A stretch of DNA of 64,000 nucleotides. It comes from Devosia oryziradicis. GTDB taxonomy: Bacteria > Pseudomonadota > Alphaproteobacteria > Rhizobiales > Devosiaceae. Position numbers and translations under genes: made by a program. This document shows positions 44,417 to 53,365 of the stretch, one piece after another. Every line of letters begins with the position of its first letter. The stretch's first letter is position 1. The DNA lies in NCBI RefSeq assembly GCF_016698645.1, contig NZ_CP068047.1:1275001-1339000 (forward strand). The letters run 5' to 3'. Below the pieces are notes generated by a model. It was given only the letters and a program-made list of their open reading frames with translations. It did not search any database and had not been told where the DNA came from.

Positions 44417-46063
44417 ATGAAACCGCATATCGCTGAAAACCCGCAGGTCACCGTCGATGCCGAACACGAAGCCCGCTTGCAATTCCTGACCTGGGATCGG
44501 ACGCAGGCCGACATCGATGCGCCAGAGCATCGGGCCCGGCAGGCGCACTGGACCGAGGTTGCCGGGGCGCGTTTTCATCCGACTGCCTATGTGGCCGCGG
44601 AGGCGGCGATCTTCACCACGCATCTGGTGCTGGGTGAGGCGAGCTGGATTGCCGGGCATGCGCTGGTGCGCGGCGATGTGGAATTCGGGGCGCATTGCAC
44701 GGTCAACCCGTATGCGATGATTTCGGGTAAGGTGCGCTGCGGCGATGGCGTGCGGATCGCCAGCCATGTGTCGATCGTCGGGTTCAACCACGGGTTCGAC
44801 GACCCCAACATGCCTATACACAAGCAGAAGCACGAGACGCTGGGCATCACCATCGAGGACGATGTGTGGATCGGCGCCAATGCGGTGGTGCTCGATGGGG
44901 TGACGGTGGGCAAGGGCGCGGTGATTGCCGCGGGGGCGGTGGTCAGCAAGGACGTGCCGCCCCTGGCCATTGTCGGCGGCGTGCCCGCGAAGGTGGTGCG
45001 TTATCGGGGGCAATCGGCTCGCGGCGACGCTGTAAGTTCGCTGGGGCGCCTGGGCGGGGCCGCGGCGGCGCAATGGCCGGAGGTGCTGGCGCGGCATCGG
45101 GACGGCGACGCCTATGTATCGCGTGAGGCTGATGGAACAGTGCGCCGCAGTGCGCGGCATCGCAACGACGCGATCGAGATTGCGGCCGGGTTCGGCGCAG
45201 TGCCCGAAGGCTTGGATGTGGAGGCGACGCTGGCAGAACTGCGGGCGATGCAGGATCCGGTGACCGGCCTTTTCCCCGATCCACATCGGCCGCCGGCCGC
45301 CAGACAGGCCATGCGCGACGATGGCCTGGCGCTCTACAACGTGCTGTCGGTCGGCTATGCCATCGAGGTGCTGGGCGGACAGCCGCGGCACCCAGTTGCC
45401 GCGGTGGAGCTTGAGGCGACCGCGCTATGCGACTGGCTTGAGGGCCTGACCTGGCGCGAGCGGGCCTGGAGCGCAGGCGCGGCGGTGGATGCCATCGGCA
45501 CCGCGCTCTACTACAACGCGCGGTATTTTACGACCGGTCGAGCGCGGGAGACGCTGTTCGGGTGGCTGGCACTGAAACAGGATCGGGCGACTGGGCTCTG
45601 GGGTTCGCCCACTGCCGACGAGGGGCTGCTGCAGCCGGTCAACGGCTTTTATCGCTTGACCCGCGGGACCTATGCGCAGTTCGGGCTGCCGGTGCCCAAT
45701 GCCGAGCGGGCGATCGACTCGGTGCTGCTGAACTATCGCAATTATGGCGGGTTTTCGGGTCCCACCTACACGGCCTGCAACCTGCTCGACACCATCCATC
45801 CCCTGCTGCTCTGCCTGCGGCAGACTGATTATCGGCGGGCGGAAGCCGAGGCGATTGCTCGGGCGGTGATCGCGCGGGCGGAAGAACGCTGGGTGCCGGG
45901 GCAGGGCTTTGCTTTTGCCGATGGGCAGGAGCCGAGCTTGCAGGGGACCGAAATGTGGCTCTCGGTGGTGCACCTGGCGGCCGAGCTGCTGGGGATCGCC
46001 GGCGAGTTTGCGTTCGTGCCCAAGGGGGTGCACCGAACCCAGGCGGTAGGGCTAGGACTATGA
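44417..46063 (+). CDS. Left-handed beta-helix acyltransferase fused to an unrecognised helical domain
   Basis: A 548-residue two-part protein. Residues about 50-200 are hexapeptide repeats ending with the usual acetyltransferase closure ([49 protein letters not shown]). Residues about 230-535 look like a helical toroid ([61 protein letters not shown]). I do not recognise this second domain. The join suggests a sugar O-acyltransferase with a second carbohydrate-binding or cleaving activity. The start is uncertain (GTG 44411 is possible); it lies close to the repeat. Overlaps the ThuA gene by 4 bp. Confidence 0.75.
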   Translation: MKPHIAENPQVTVDAEHEARLQFLTWDRTQADIDAPEHRARQAHWTEVAGARFHPTAYVAAEAAIFTTHLVLGEASWIAGHALVRGDVEFGAHCTVNPYAMISGKVRCGDGVRIASHVSIVGFNHGFDDPNMPIHKQKHETLGITIEDDVWIGANAVVLDGVTVGKGAVIAAGAVVSKDVPPLAIVGGVPAKVVRYRGQSARGDAVSSLGRLGGAAAAQWPEVLARHRDGDAYVSREADGTVRRSARHRNDAIEIAAGFGAVPEGLDVEATLAELRAMQDPVTGLFPDPHRPPAARQAMRDDGLALYNVLSVGYAIEVLGGQPRHPVAAVELEATALCDWLEGLTWRERAWSAGAAVDAIGTALYYNARYFTTGRARETLFGWLALKQDRATGLWGSPTADEGLLQPVNGFYRLTRGTYAQFGLPVPNAERAIDSVLLNYRNYGGFSGPTYTACNLLDTIHPLLLCLRQTDYRRAEAEAIARAVIARAEERWVPGQGFAFADGQEPSLQGTEMWLSVVHLAAELLGIAGEFAFVPKGVHRTQAVGLGL

Positions 46064-46689
46064 AGCAGGCACTCGTGGTCTGGGGCGGCATGGAGCTGCA
46101 TACGCCCGAGCGGAGCGCCCATGTGGTGCGTGAGCTGCTCGAGCCGGAGGGCTTTGCGGTCACGGTGACTAACGGCTACGAGGCTCTGGGCGCGGAAGAT
46201 GTCGGCCGTTACGACCTTGTCGTGCCCGTTATTACCGATGGCGTGGCGCCCGATGGCATTGGCAACCTGGTCGATGCCGTGCGGGCTGGGACCGGGCTGG
46301 CGGGGTTCCATATGGGCCTGGCGACGACGTTCCGCGCCTGCGTGCCGTTCCGCTACATGGCGGGGGTCTATTGGGTGCAGCATCCGGGCAATATCATCAG
46401 CTACGGGGTGGATGTCCGCGAGAGCGAGCTGCTGGCCGGGATCGGCAGTTTCGAGCACCGTAGCGAGCAGTATTACCTCAACTTCGACCCGGCCGTGGAC
46501 GTGCATGCGACGACGGTGTTTTCGGGCGAGTTCCACCCGTGGCGGAAAGACGTGGTGATGCCCGTCGTGTTCACCACGACGCATGATCGGGGGCGGGTAT
46601 TCTACTCGTCGCTGGGGCATACGGCAGATGAGCTGGTCGGGCCGGTGCGGGAAATCCTGCGGCGCGGGCTGGTCTGGGCGGCGCGGTAG
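46060..46689 (+). CDS. ThuA-like protein
   Basis: A 209-residue ThuA-type glutamine-amidotransferase-like fold. Features are [57 protein letters not shown] and [23 protein letters not shown]. The family is tied to trehalose, isotrehalose-like or other sugar use in rhizobia, but its chemistry is poorly defined. Last gene of the carbohydrate locus; its start overlaps the fusion protein's stop by ATGA. Confidence 0.85.
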   Translation: MKQALVVWGGMELHTPERSAHVVRELLEPEGFAVTVTNGYEALGAEDVGRYDLVVPVITDGVAPDGIGNLVDAVRAGTGLAGFHMGLATTFRACVPFRYMAGVYWVQHPGNIISYGVDVRESELLAGIGSFEHRSEQYYLNFDPAVDVHATTVFSGEFHPWRKDVVMPVVFTTTHDRGRVFYSSLGHTADELVGPVREILRRGLVWAAR

Positions 46690-46709
46690 CCCTAGGCGGC
46701 CATCCTTCG

Positions 46710-47432
46710 CTACTGCTGCTGCGCCGCTTCGGCCTGCCGTCGCAGGACTTCGGATTCCGGCAGGGCGTTGGCGTAGCCCAGTTCTCTGATAGCGCGGGCC
46801 CAGAAGGCGGGATGGGCCCGGTCGAGCAAAGCGGGCTCGGTCGGGGTGAGCGACAGGGACTGCGCCGTGGGGCCGTCGAGGTAGAGCACCACGTTCTGGC
46901 GGTACCAGGCCGGGATGGCGTCGTCGGTCCAGATGGCCGGGCGGATCACGTCATGAGCCGCGTAGCCATGGGTGGCGAAGTGCTGGGCCCACCAGCTGTG
47001 CCACTGCTCGTTGAGATGGCCGACGCCGCCCTGTCCGGGAATGGCGGCGCTGAAGAGGATCGCCGGGGCGAGGGCGACGAGATCGGCGACGAAGCTCTCG
47101 GCACGGGCCGGCGAAAGATGTTCGGCCACTTCGAGCGAGATGGCCAGGTCGACGCGCGGGCCGGTGAATCTCTGTTCCAGATCCTGCGGGGCGAAGGCAA
47201 TCCTGGCATCGTCGAGCATGTCGGGGGTGACCCAGGTTCCCTCGATGCCAAAGGCCGCAGTGGCGCCCAGTTCGAGCGCCGCGGCCAGCCAGGTGCCGGT
47301 GCCGCAACCGATATCGGCGATGGTGCGCCGGGGCAGGGCCGCGGGCAGGGTATCGAGAATGCGCCGCGCGGCGTGGGCGGTGTGGGCGCGACGGTGCTGG
47401 TAGAAATCGGCAGGGTAGAGCGAGGCGGTCAT
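46710..47432 (-). CDS. Class I SAM-dependent methyltransferase
   Basis: A 240-residue protein with a Rossmann methyltransferase core. Motif I is TIADIGCGTGTWLAAALELGA (about residues 36-56), and the acidic end of strand 2 is in FGIEGTWV. ISLEVAEHLSP matches post-II/motif IV. The extra C-terminal segment (about 150-240) has HSWWAQHFATHGY, often seen in nucleotide-sugar or glycolipid methyltransferases. Substrate unknown. Convergent with the carbohydrate locus and divergent from the DUF892 gene. Confidence 0.84.
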   Translation of the reverse strand: MTASLYPADFYQHRRAHTAHAARRILDTLPAALPRRTIADIGCGTGTWLAAALELGATAAFGIEGTWVTPDMLDDARIAFAPQDLEQRFTGPRVDLAISLEVAEHLSPARAESFVADLVALAPAILFSAAIPGQGGVGHLNEQWHSWWAQHFATHGYAAHDVIRPAIWTDDAIPAWYRQNVVLYLDGPTAQSLSLTPTEPALLDRAHPAFWARAIRELGYANALPESEVLRRQAEAAQQQ

Positions 47433-47569
47433 GGCGGGCTCGGAAGGGTCGGCGGGGAGTCTATGCGGGCACCCGGCCCGTGGCCAGCATAGATTCTTTC
47501 CGGGCCGGAACCTCGCGGGGGGATAGCCGTTCATGGGGCAGCGTCCTACCCCTCACCGGAGACAGAACC

Positions 47570-48061
47570 ATGGCTAGCGAAAAGACCCTCGACGACCTGT
47601 TCCTCGATACGCTCAAGGACATCTATTACGCTGAAAAGCAGATCCTCAAGGCCCTTCCGAAAATGGCGAAGGCCGCGAGCTCTCCGGAACTCAAGGCCGG
47701 CTTCGAACAGCACCAGGAAGAAACCCAGGGCCAGATCGAGCGCCTTGAGCAGGTGTTCGAGTTGATCGGCAAGCCGGCTCGCGGCAAGACCTGCGATGCC
47801 ATCCTCGGCATTCTCGAGGAAGGCAAGGAGATCATGGAAGAATTCAAGGGCACCGTCGCCCTCGATGCCGGCCTGGTCTCGGCGGCGCAGGCCGTGGAGC
47901 ACTATGAAATCGCGCGCTATGGCACCCTCAAGACCTGGGCCAACCAGCTTGGCATGAAGGATGCCGTCGCCCTGTTCGACGCCACCCTCCAGGAAGAGGT
48001 GGCAACCGACAAGAAGCTGAGCCAGGTCGCCACGGCCAACGTGAACCAGAAGGCCGCCTAG
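47570..48061 (+). CDS. DUF892 (YciE/YciF-like) ferritin-fold stress protein
   Basis: A 163-residue four-helix protein of the YciF family (KTLDDLFLDTLKDIYYAEKQILKALPKM, then EHYEIARYGTLKTWANQLG). Relatives are ferritin-like dimers induced by general stress, with Glu and His residues (for example H117-equivalent in AVEHYE) at a possible di-metal site. ATG 47570 follows ggaga. A DUF2934 gene follows 49 nt later and a terminator closes the pair. Confidence 0.9.
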   Translation: MASEKTLDDLFLDTLKDIYYAEKQILKALPKMAKAASSPELKAGFEQHQEETQGQIERLEQVFELIGKPARGKTCDAILGILEEGKEIMEEFKGTVALDAGLVSAAQAVEHYEIARYGTLKTWANQLGMKDAVALFDATLQEEVATDKKLSQVATANVNQKAA

Positions 48062-48110
48062 TTCCCTCAGGGCGCGGGGGTGACCCGCGCCCAACCTCGA
48101 AGCGCGTGCC

Positions 48111-48335
48111 ATGCGGAAAAATTCTCAGGTGGCCGACCGCATTCGGCAGACAGCCTATTTCCTGTGGGAGCAGGATGGCCGCCCAGAGGGGCGCGCCTTC
48201 CACTACTGGGTCACGGCCAAGGAAATGCTGCTGCGCGAGCTGGCCTATGACAAATGGCTGGCCGAGGGTACGCCGGTCGACCGCGCCGAGGAAATCTGGC
48301 GCGAGGCTGCGCAGGAACTCGAGGCCGAGAAATGA
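48111..48335 (+). CDS. DUF2934 small protein
   Basis: A 74-residue soluble protein. VADRIRQTAYFLWEQDGRPEGRAFHYWVTAKEML is the DUF2934 core, with AYDKWL near the middle and an acidic helical tail. Members accompany stress genes in Proteobacteria; no function is known. Transcribed after the DUF892 gene and followed by a terminator 3 nt after its stop. Confidence 0.82.
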   Translation: MRKNSQVADRIRQTAYFLWEQDGRPEGRAFHYWVTAKEMLLRELAYDKWLAEGTPVDRAEEIWREAAQELEAEK

Positions 48336-48338
48336 AGA

Positions 48339-48361
48339 CGGGCCCCGCGGGGCCCGTTTTA
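48339..48361 (+). terminator. Rho-independent terminator
   Basis: CGGGCCCC (48339-48346) and GGGGCCCG (48349-48356) pair with a 2-nt loop, followed by TTTTA. It separates the DUF892-DUF2934 unit from the convergent efp gene. Confidence 0.85.
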
Positions 48362-48380
48362 TTGTTGGAGCAAGCCACGA

Positions 48381-48950
48381 TCAGTCCTTGGCGCGCTCGA
48401 CGTAGGAGTTGTCCTCGGTGAGGATGACGATGCGGGTGCCGACGCCGATATGGGGGGGTACCATGACCTTGAGGCCATTGTTGAGCACGGCAGGCTTGTA
48501 GGACGAGGAGGCCGTCTGGCCCTTCACGACCGGCTCGGTTTCCACGATCTCGAAGGTGAGGCGCTGCGGCAGCTCCATGGCGATGGCATTGCCTTCGAAG
48601 GTCTTGAGATACACCTTCATGCCGTCGGTCAGATAGGCCTTCTGGTCGCCGACGACGTCGTCGGACACAACAAGCTGCTCATAGCTGACCGGTTCCATGA
48701 AGTGGTGGCCCTCGCCATCGGAATAGAGGTAGTCGTATTCGCGCTCGTCGACATCGGCCTTCTCGACCATTTCGACCGTGCGCCAGCGGCCGATGACCTT
48801 CACGCCGTCGGAAATGCGACGCATGTTGACGTTGGTGACCGAGTTGCCCTTGCCGGGGTGGACGTTTTCGGCCGTCAGGATGACGTGCAGGTTGCCGTCC
48901 TGCTCGACGACGTTGCCCTTGCGCAGCGAAGAGGCGATGACCTTGACCAT
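48381..48950 (-). CDS. efp: Translation elongation factor P
   Basis: A 189-residue three-domain factor that relieves ribosome stalling at polyproline. The modification site is Lys34 in [11 protein letters not shown], the position lysylated by EpmA. The domain-III ending [21 protein letters not shown] is standard. ATG 48950 is chosen by family length. It lies divergent from epmA across 128 nt, so the factor and its modification enzymes form one neighbourhood. Confidence 0.97.
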   Translation of the reverse strand: MVKVIASSLRKGNVVEQDGNLHVILTAENVHPGKGNSVTNVNMRRISDGVKVIGRWRTVEMVEKADVDEREYDYLYSDGEGHHFMEPVSYEQLVVSDDVVGDQKAYLTDGMKVYLKTFEGNAIAMELPQRLTFEIVETEPVVKGQTASSSYKPAVLNNGLKVMVPPHIGVGTRIVILTEDNSYVERAKD

Positions 48951-49078
48951 TATTCTTCCTTGTTCAATCGAGTGGCGCGTCGTAGAGGCAGGGCCGTCGC
49001 GGGCGCCGAAAGAGCTATTCGGTGCGCCAACTACCCTATCTGGACAAAATTCGCCAGCCCGGCCGTCACAAAGGTCAC

Positions 49079-50134
49079 ATGAGCTCGTTTGAAACCAAGC
49101 CATCGCCCTGGTGGGCGCCAGAGGTTCACCTGGACCGCCGGCCTATCCTGCTGGCGCGCGGGCGGATCGAAGCGCGCATGCGGGATTACCTTGGCGAGAA
49201 TGATTTCCTGATGGTCGACCCGCCCGGCCTGCAGCGCTCGCCCGGCAACGAGACACATCTGCATGCCTTTGGCACCGTCATGATCGGCAACGACGGTGAA
49301 GGGCAGGCGATGTACCTGCACACCTCGCCCGAATTCACCATGAAGAAGCTGCTGGCCGCGGGGGAGCGGCGGATCGCAAGCCTGCAGCATGTGTGGCGCA
49401 ATCGGGAGCGCAGCGCACTACATCACCCCGAATTCACCATGCTCGAATGGTATCGGGTGGGCGAGCCCTATGATGCCGTCATTGCCGACTGCGTGGCGCT
49501 GCTGCGCGTCGCAGCGGAGACGACGGGCGTTAAAGCGCTGCGATTCAGGGACCGGGAATGCGATCCCTTTATCGAGCCGGAGCGGATCGGCGTCGTGGAG
49601 GCCTTCATGCGCCATGCGGGCATCGACCTGCTGGCGAGCATGGATGAGGAGGGCGTGCCGGATGGAGAAAAGCTGGCAGAACAGATGCTGGCGCTCGATA
49701 TGGCGGTGCCTGAGGATCGGAGCTGGAGTTACCTCTTCAGCCTGGTGCTGACCGACAAGGTGGAGCCCAACCTGGGCATGGGGCGGATCACGGTGCTCGA
49801 TCGTTACCCGGCGGCAGAGGCGGCGCTGGCGCGGCGGACGGCGGATGACCGGCGGCTGGCTGAGCGGTTCGAGCTCTATGCCTGCGGGGTGGAAATGGCC
49901 AATGGCTTCGGCGAATTGACCGACGCTGATGAGCAGCGGCGCAGGTTTGCGGCCGAGATGAACGAGAAACAACGGATTTACGGGGAGCGCTATCCCCTCG
50001 ATGAGGACTTCCTGGCAGCGCTGGCGATGATGCCCGCGGCGAGCGGAGTGGCGCTGGGTTTCGACCGCTTGGTGATGCTGGCAACCGGTGCGCCGAGGAT
50101 TGAGGCGGTGCTGTGGGCACCGGTGGCCGAATGA
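49079..50134 (+). CDS. epmA: EF-P lysine ligase EpmA (GenX/PoxA)
   Basis: A 351-residue class II lysyl-tRNA-synthetase paralog without the anticodon domain. Motif 2 is [23 protein letters not shown] (about residues 100-122) and motif 3 is [17 protein letters not shown] near the end; ATP- and lysine-binding residues follow class II patterns. It attaches (R)-beta-lysine to EF-P Lys34. Longer than the E. coli enzyme (325). The family-B repeat separates it from epmB, 130 nt downstream. Confidence 0.94.
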   Translation: MSSFETKPSPWWAPEVHLDRRPILLARGRIEARMRDYLGENDFLMVDPPGLQRSPGNETHLHAFGTVMIGNDGEGQAMYLHTSPEFTMKKLLAAGERRIASLQHVWRNRERSALHHPEFTMLEWYRVGEPYDAVIADCVALLRVAAETTGVKALRFRDRECDPFIEPERIGVVEAFMRHAGIDLLASMDEEGVPDGEKLAEQMLALDMAVPEDRSWSYLFSLVLTDKVEPNLGMGRITVLDRYPAAEAALARRTADDRRLAERFELYACGVEMANGFGELTDADEQRRRFAAEMNEKQRIYGERYPLDEDFLAALAMMPAASGVALGFDRLVMLATGAPRIEAVLWAPVAE

Positions 50135-50158
50135 GATTCTTGCCGCCCCTCTACCGGC

Positions 50159-50244
50159 CGTCACCCTCGGGCCTGACCCGAGGGGTCTTTAATTGGGGCG
50201 GCGTTGGTAAGTGCAGAGCCCTCGGGTCAAGCCCCAGGGTGACG
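50159..50244. repeat. Palindromic intergenic repeat, family B copy 2
   Basis: Arms of 26 bp at 50159-50184 (CGTCACCCTCGGGCCTGACC...) and 50219-50244 pair with two mismatches. It shares its left arm and internal TCTTTAATT-like loop with copy 1 at 7979. It lies between epmA and epmB. Confidence 0.88.
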
Positions 50245-50264
50245 ATCCGTGTCGGGGCTGCCTA

Positions 50265-51299
50265 ATGCTTATCAGAACCACACAGCAGCTGATCGAGGCC
50301 GGCCTCACCAACAAAAACGCCGATCTCGACGCCGTCGCGGCTCGATATGCCATCGGCATCACGCCGGCCGTGGCGGCTCTGATCGACCGTGACGATCCCA
50401 ACGATCCGATCGCGCGGCAGTTCGTTCCCGATGTGGCCGAACTGGCGACGACGCCAGATGAGCGGGCGGACCCGATTGGCGATCTCGCTCATTCGCCGGT
50501 GGAGGGCATTGTCCATCGTTATCCCGATCGCGTGCTGCTCAAGGCGGTGCATGTCTGCCCGGTCTATTGCCGCTTCTGCTTTCGCCGCGAAATGGTGGGA
50601 CCACAGGGGCTCGGCACGCTCACCGCGCCGGAGCTGGACGCGGCCGTTGGATATATCGCCGATCATCGGGAAATCTGGGAAGTCATCCTCACGGGGGGCG
50701 ATCCGCTGGTGCTGTCGCCACGGCGGCTACGCGAGATCATGGCGCGGCTGGCCGGTATCGATCACGTCAAGATCGTCCGCTTCCACACGCGGGTGCCGGT
50801 GGTGGAGCCGGAGCGGATCGACCAGGACATGGTCGAGGCGCTCAAGGCCAGTGGCAAGACCACCTACCTTGCCGTGCATGCCAACCATCCGCGCGAGTTC
50901 ACGGCGGGGGCGCGCAGGGCAATAGCCCGGCTTGCGGATGGCGGGGTGGCGCTGATCAGCCAATCCGTGCTGCTCCGGGGCATCAATGACAATGTCGAGA
51001 CGCTGGTCGAGCTGATGAGGGCCTTCGTCGAAAACCGGGTGAAGCCTTACTACCTGCATCACCCCGACCTCGCCCCGGGCACCAGCCACTTCCGCATCGG
51101 CATCGACGAGGGGCAGGCGCTGGTGACGGCTCTGCGCGGCCGCATCTCGGGGCTGGCTCAGCCAACCTATGTGCTCGACATACCCGGCGGGCATGGCAAG
51201 GCCGATATCGGGGCCGCCTCGATATCGGGTGGCGACGGCTGCTTCACCGTCCGGGACTGGCAGGGCGAGGAGCATCGCTACCCGCCGCAGGACCGATAG
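50265..51299 (+). CDS. epmB: EF-P beta-lysylation protein EpmB (KamA-like radical SAM enzyme)
   Basis: A 344-residue radical SAM lysine 2,3-aminomutase relative. Cluster cysteines are C98, C102 and C105 in CPVYCRFCFRR. TGGDPLVL and the C-terminal PLP-binding region with DIPGGHGKAD match the KamA/EpmB group. Length equals E. coli EpmB (342) and is shorter than fermentative KamA. Beside epmA and efp it most likely makes (R)-beta-lysine for EF-P. It abuts the phosphotransferase gene. Confidence 0.92.
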   Translation: MLIRTTQQLIEAGLTNKNADLDAVAARYAIGITPAVAALIDRDDPNDPIARQFVPDVAELATTPDERADPIGDLAHSPVEGIVHRYPDRVLLKAVHVCPVYCRFCFRREMVGPQGLGTLTAPELDAAVGYIADHREIWEVILTGGDPLVLSPRRLREIMARLAGIDHVKIVRFHTRVPVVEPERIDQDMVEALKASGKTTYLAVHANHPREFTAGARRAIARLADGGVALISQSVLLRGINDNVETLVELMRAFVENRVKPYYLHHPDLAPGTSHFRIGIDEGQALVTALRGRISGLAQPTYVLDIPGGHGKADIGAASISGGDGCFTVRDWQGEEHRYPPQDR

Positions 51300-52028
51300 A
51301 TGGCACTGGGGCGACGGCTGGGGGCAGGGCGGGTTGCCGAGGTGTTCGAGTGGGGCCCCGACGTGGTCAAGCTCTATGCGGCCGGGATCGGTCCAGAGCA
51401 GGCGCAGCGCGAGGCGGCAACGCTGGATGGGCTGCGTGATGGCCCGCTGGTGGTGCCGCGATCGCTCGGTGTCTTCGAGCTTGATGGCCGCTGGGGCCTG
51501 GTGATGAGCCGCATGCCTGGGCGTCCGCTGGCCGAACTGCTGGGCGGTAACGGACTTCCGGCGGGCGTTGCACGTTTTGCTGCGCTGCATCGCCAAATCC
51601 ACCAGCAGTCCGGCGCCGGTTTGATGCCGCTCAAGCAGCGGTTGGCGGTGCGGATCGGGCGGGCGGGAGAGCTCGACGACGCCAGCCGCGTGCGGCTGCT
51701 CGACCGCCTGGATCGCCTGCCCGATGGTGACCGGCTATGCCACGGGGATTTTCACCCGTTCAACATCATGGCCGATGGTGACGGTCTCGCCATTATCGAC
51801 TGGCTCGATGCGACGAGCGGGTCGCCGGCCGCGGATGTCTGCCGCAGCTACCTGCTGATGCTGCACCATGTGCCTGAGCTGGCGGAGCTCTATCTCAACG
51901 CCTACACCGAGAGCGCGACTTTCGAACGTGCGGAGGTGCTGGACTGGTTGTCCGTGCAGGCCGCCGCCCGGCTCGATGAGGGGGTACCGGACGAGGTGGA
52001 AAGGCTGCTGGAACTGGCGCGGCGATAG
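51300..52028 (+). CDS. Phosphotransferase-family (APH fold) protein
   Basis: A 242-residue kinase-fold protein. LCHGDFHPFNIM (about 143-154) carries the catalytic Asp, and IIDWLDATSGSP gives the metal-binding segment. It is shorter than drug-inactivating APH enzymes. ATG 51300 immediately follows the epmB stop, so they are co-transcribed and probably coupled. Whether it acts with the EF-P system or only shares the message is unknown. Confidence 0.85.
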   Translation: MALGRRLGAGRVAEVFEWGPDVVKLYAAGIGPEQAQREAATLDGLRDGPLVVPRSLGVFELDGRWGLVMSRMPGRPLAELLGGNGLPAGVARFAALHRQIHQQSGAGLMPLKQRLAVRIGRAGELDDASRVRLLDRLDRLPDGDRLCHGDFHPFNIMADGDGLAIIDWLDATSGSPAADVCRSYLLMLHHVPELAELYLNAYTESATFERAEVLDWLSVQAAARLDEGVPDEVERLLELARR

Positions 52029-52101
52029 GCTACCTCGCGTTTGCGTGATCGGGAGGCCTCACGTAAAAGGCCGGCACCATTGATCCTCGCGAGTCTGTCT
52101 T

Positions 52102-53226
52102 ATGAGTTTTGTGGACCTCCCCCTTCCCAACCGGTCGATCGCACTCACCGGGCGCCCGGTAGCGGCACCGGCAGCCATGCTGTTTACGATCGTCATGTTG
52201 GCTGGCCTGGCGATCGGCCTGGGCATATGGCAGGGGCCCGGCTTGTGGCGCGATCTGCAGATCAGCCAAAACCCGATGACCCTGCCCAATGGCCAGGTAC
52301 TGGATGGCGAATGCAGTACCCGCCGCGGGCTGACCGATTGCGAGGCGCAACTGGTCTATGACTATGACGGCAAGAGCTATGACACCCACGTCTCGCTCGC
52401 CTTCCTCGATTTTTCGAGCGGCGACTATGAAGTCGATGTGGTGATTTCGCGCGGCAAGCCGGAGTTGGCAACGCTGAGCCTGGGGCTGGAGATGCTGTGG
52501 AACCGGCTGGCGGTGTTCGCGGTGTTCATGCTGGTGTTTGTCGGTGGTGTGGTGGCCATGCTCTGGGGCGCGTGGCAGGCCGGGCGGGCTAACCGGGCAG
52601 CCGCGACGCCAGGGCGGCTTGTTGTCGTTCCGGTCGAAGTGGCCGGGATCGACAACAAGCGCGGCGCCGGTTTCGTCAGCTATTTTGCGACCGAGAATGG
52701 CAAGCGCAAGGGCCACGTCGTGCGCACGCGCTTTGCTGCCGGGCAGGCGCCGCTGATGGCGCTCGATGCCAGGGGCAAGATGTTTGGCGTGGCGGTCAAA
52801 TCCGAGCATGTGGGTTTGCCGGTGCTGCTCGATAGCGGATTGGAGCGGCTTGAACTTGATGATGCGGAACGACAGCTGGCGCTCTCGACGTTCGACGTGG
52901 AGCAGGAAGGGCGTGGTGGCCTCGCCGCCAATGTTCCAGCCAAGCCCTCGGCCGGACGCCGGGCCCTGCGCGGTCTATTGGCCGGCCTGGGCGTGCTGGT
53001 GCTGCTGATCGGGGGCCTGGTGGGCTATTGGGTCTACTATGTTACCAGCGGTGGCGATGCGTTTGAATCGCTGGGCATGGAGATCAACAACATGATGCCC
53101 GAGCCGCTCAACCTGTGGGGTTGCGAGCAGCTCGAGGCGCGGTTTGGCGGCGGAAGGGCACCCTTTGGTTGCACGGCCGACGACTATACGAGCTGGAAGA
53201 CGGCGACCACCAAGACCAAGTCCTAG
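52102..53226 (+). CDS. DUF3592-like membrane protein
   Basis: A 374-residue protein with membrane helices at about residues 25-44, 137-157 and 290-312. The extracytoplasmic segment between the first two contains STRRGLTDCEAQLVYDYDGKSYDTHVSL, a DUF3592-like beta region with two Cys. A cytoplasmic beta-rich domain follows. The C-terminal tail is periplasmic and carries two further Cys (WGCEQL, FGCTAD). Function unknown. Confidence 0.72.
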   Translation: MSFVDLPLPNRSIALTGRPVAAPAAMLFTIVMLAGLAIGLGIWQGPGLWRDLQISQNPMTLPNGQVLDGECSTRRGLTDCEAQLVYDYDGKSYDTHVSLAFLDFSSGDYEVDVVISRGKPELATLSLGLEMLWNRLAVFAVFMLVFVGGVVAMLWGAWQAGRANRAAATPGRLVVVPVEVAGIDNKRGAGFVSYFATENGKRKGHVVRTRFAAGQAPLMALDARGKMFGVAVKSEHVGLPVLLDSGLERLELDDAERQLALSTFDVEQEGRGGLAANVPAKPSAGRRALRGLLAGLGVLVLLIGGLVGYWVYYVTSGGDAFESLGMEINNMMPEPLNLWGCEQLEARFGGGRAPFGCTADDYTSWKTATTKTKS

Positions 53227-53267
53227 ATCGGGGTACGGGCTCGCACCTCACCATGAGGGCTAGTGCC

Positions 53268-53351
53268 GACGGCATTCCGCGGAGGCGGGAACCCACTCTT
53301 TGGCATCGCCCCAAGGCAAGAATGGATTCCCGCCTGCGCAGGAATGACGTC
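53268..53351. repeat. Palindromic intergenic repeat, family D copy 1
   Basis: Left arm at 53268-53295 (GACGGCATTCCGCGGAGGCG...) and right arm at 53323-53351 (TGGATTCCCGCCTGCGCAGG...) are complementary with a few mismatches. Related half-copies lie at 56936-57066. Confidence 0.8.
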
Positions 53352-53365
53352 GGGACCGGGAGGGA

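Noticed and set aside
50265-51299. Lysine 2,3-aminomutase (KamA) for lysine fermentation
   Set aside because: Family resemblance is real, but length and the neighbouring epmA and efp genes fit EpmB better; no lysine-degradation genes adjoin.
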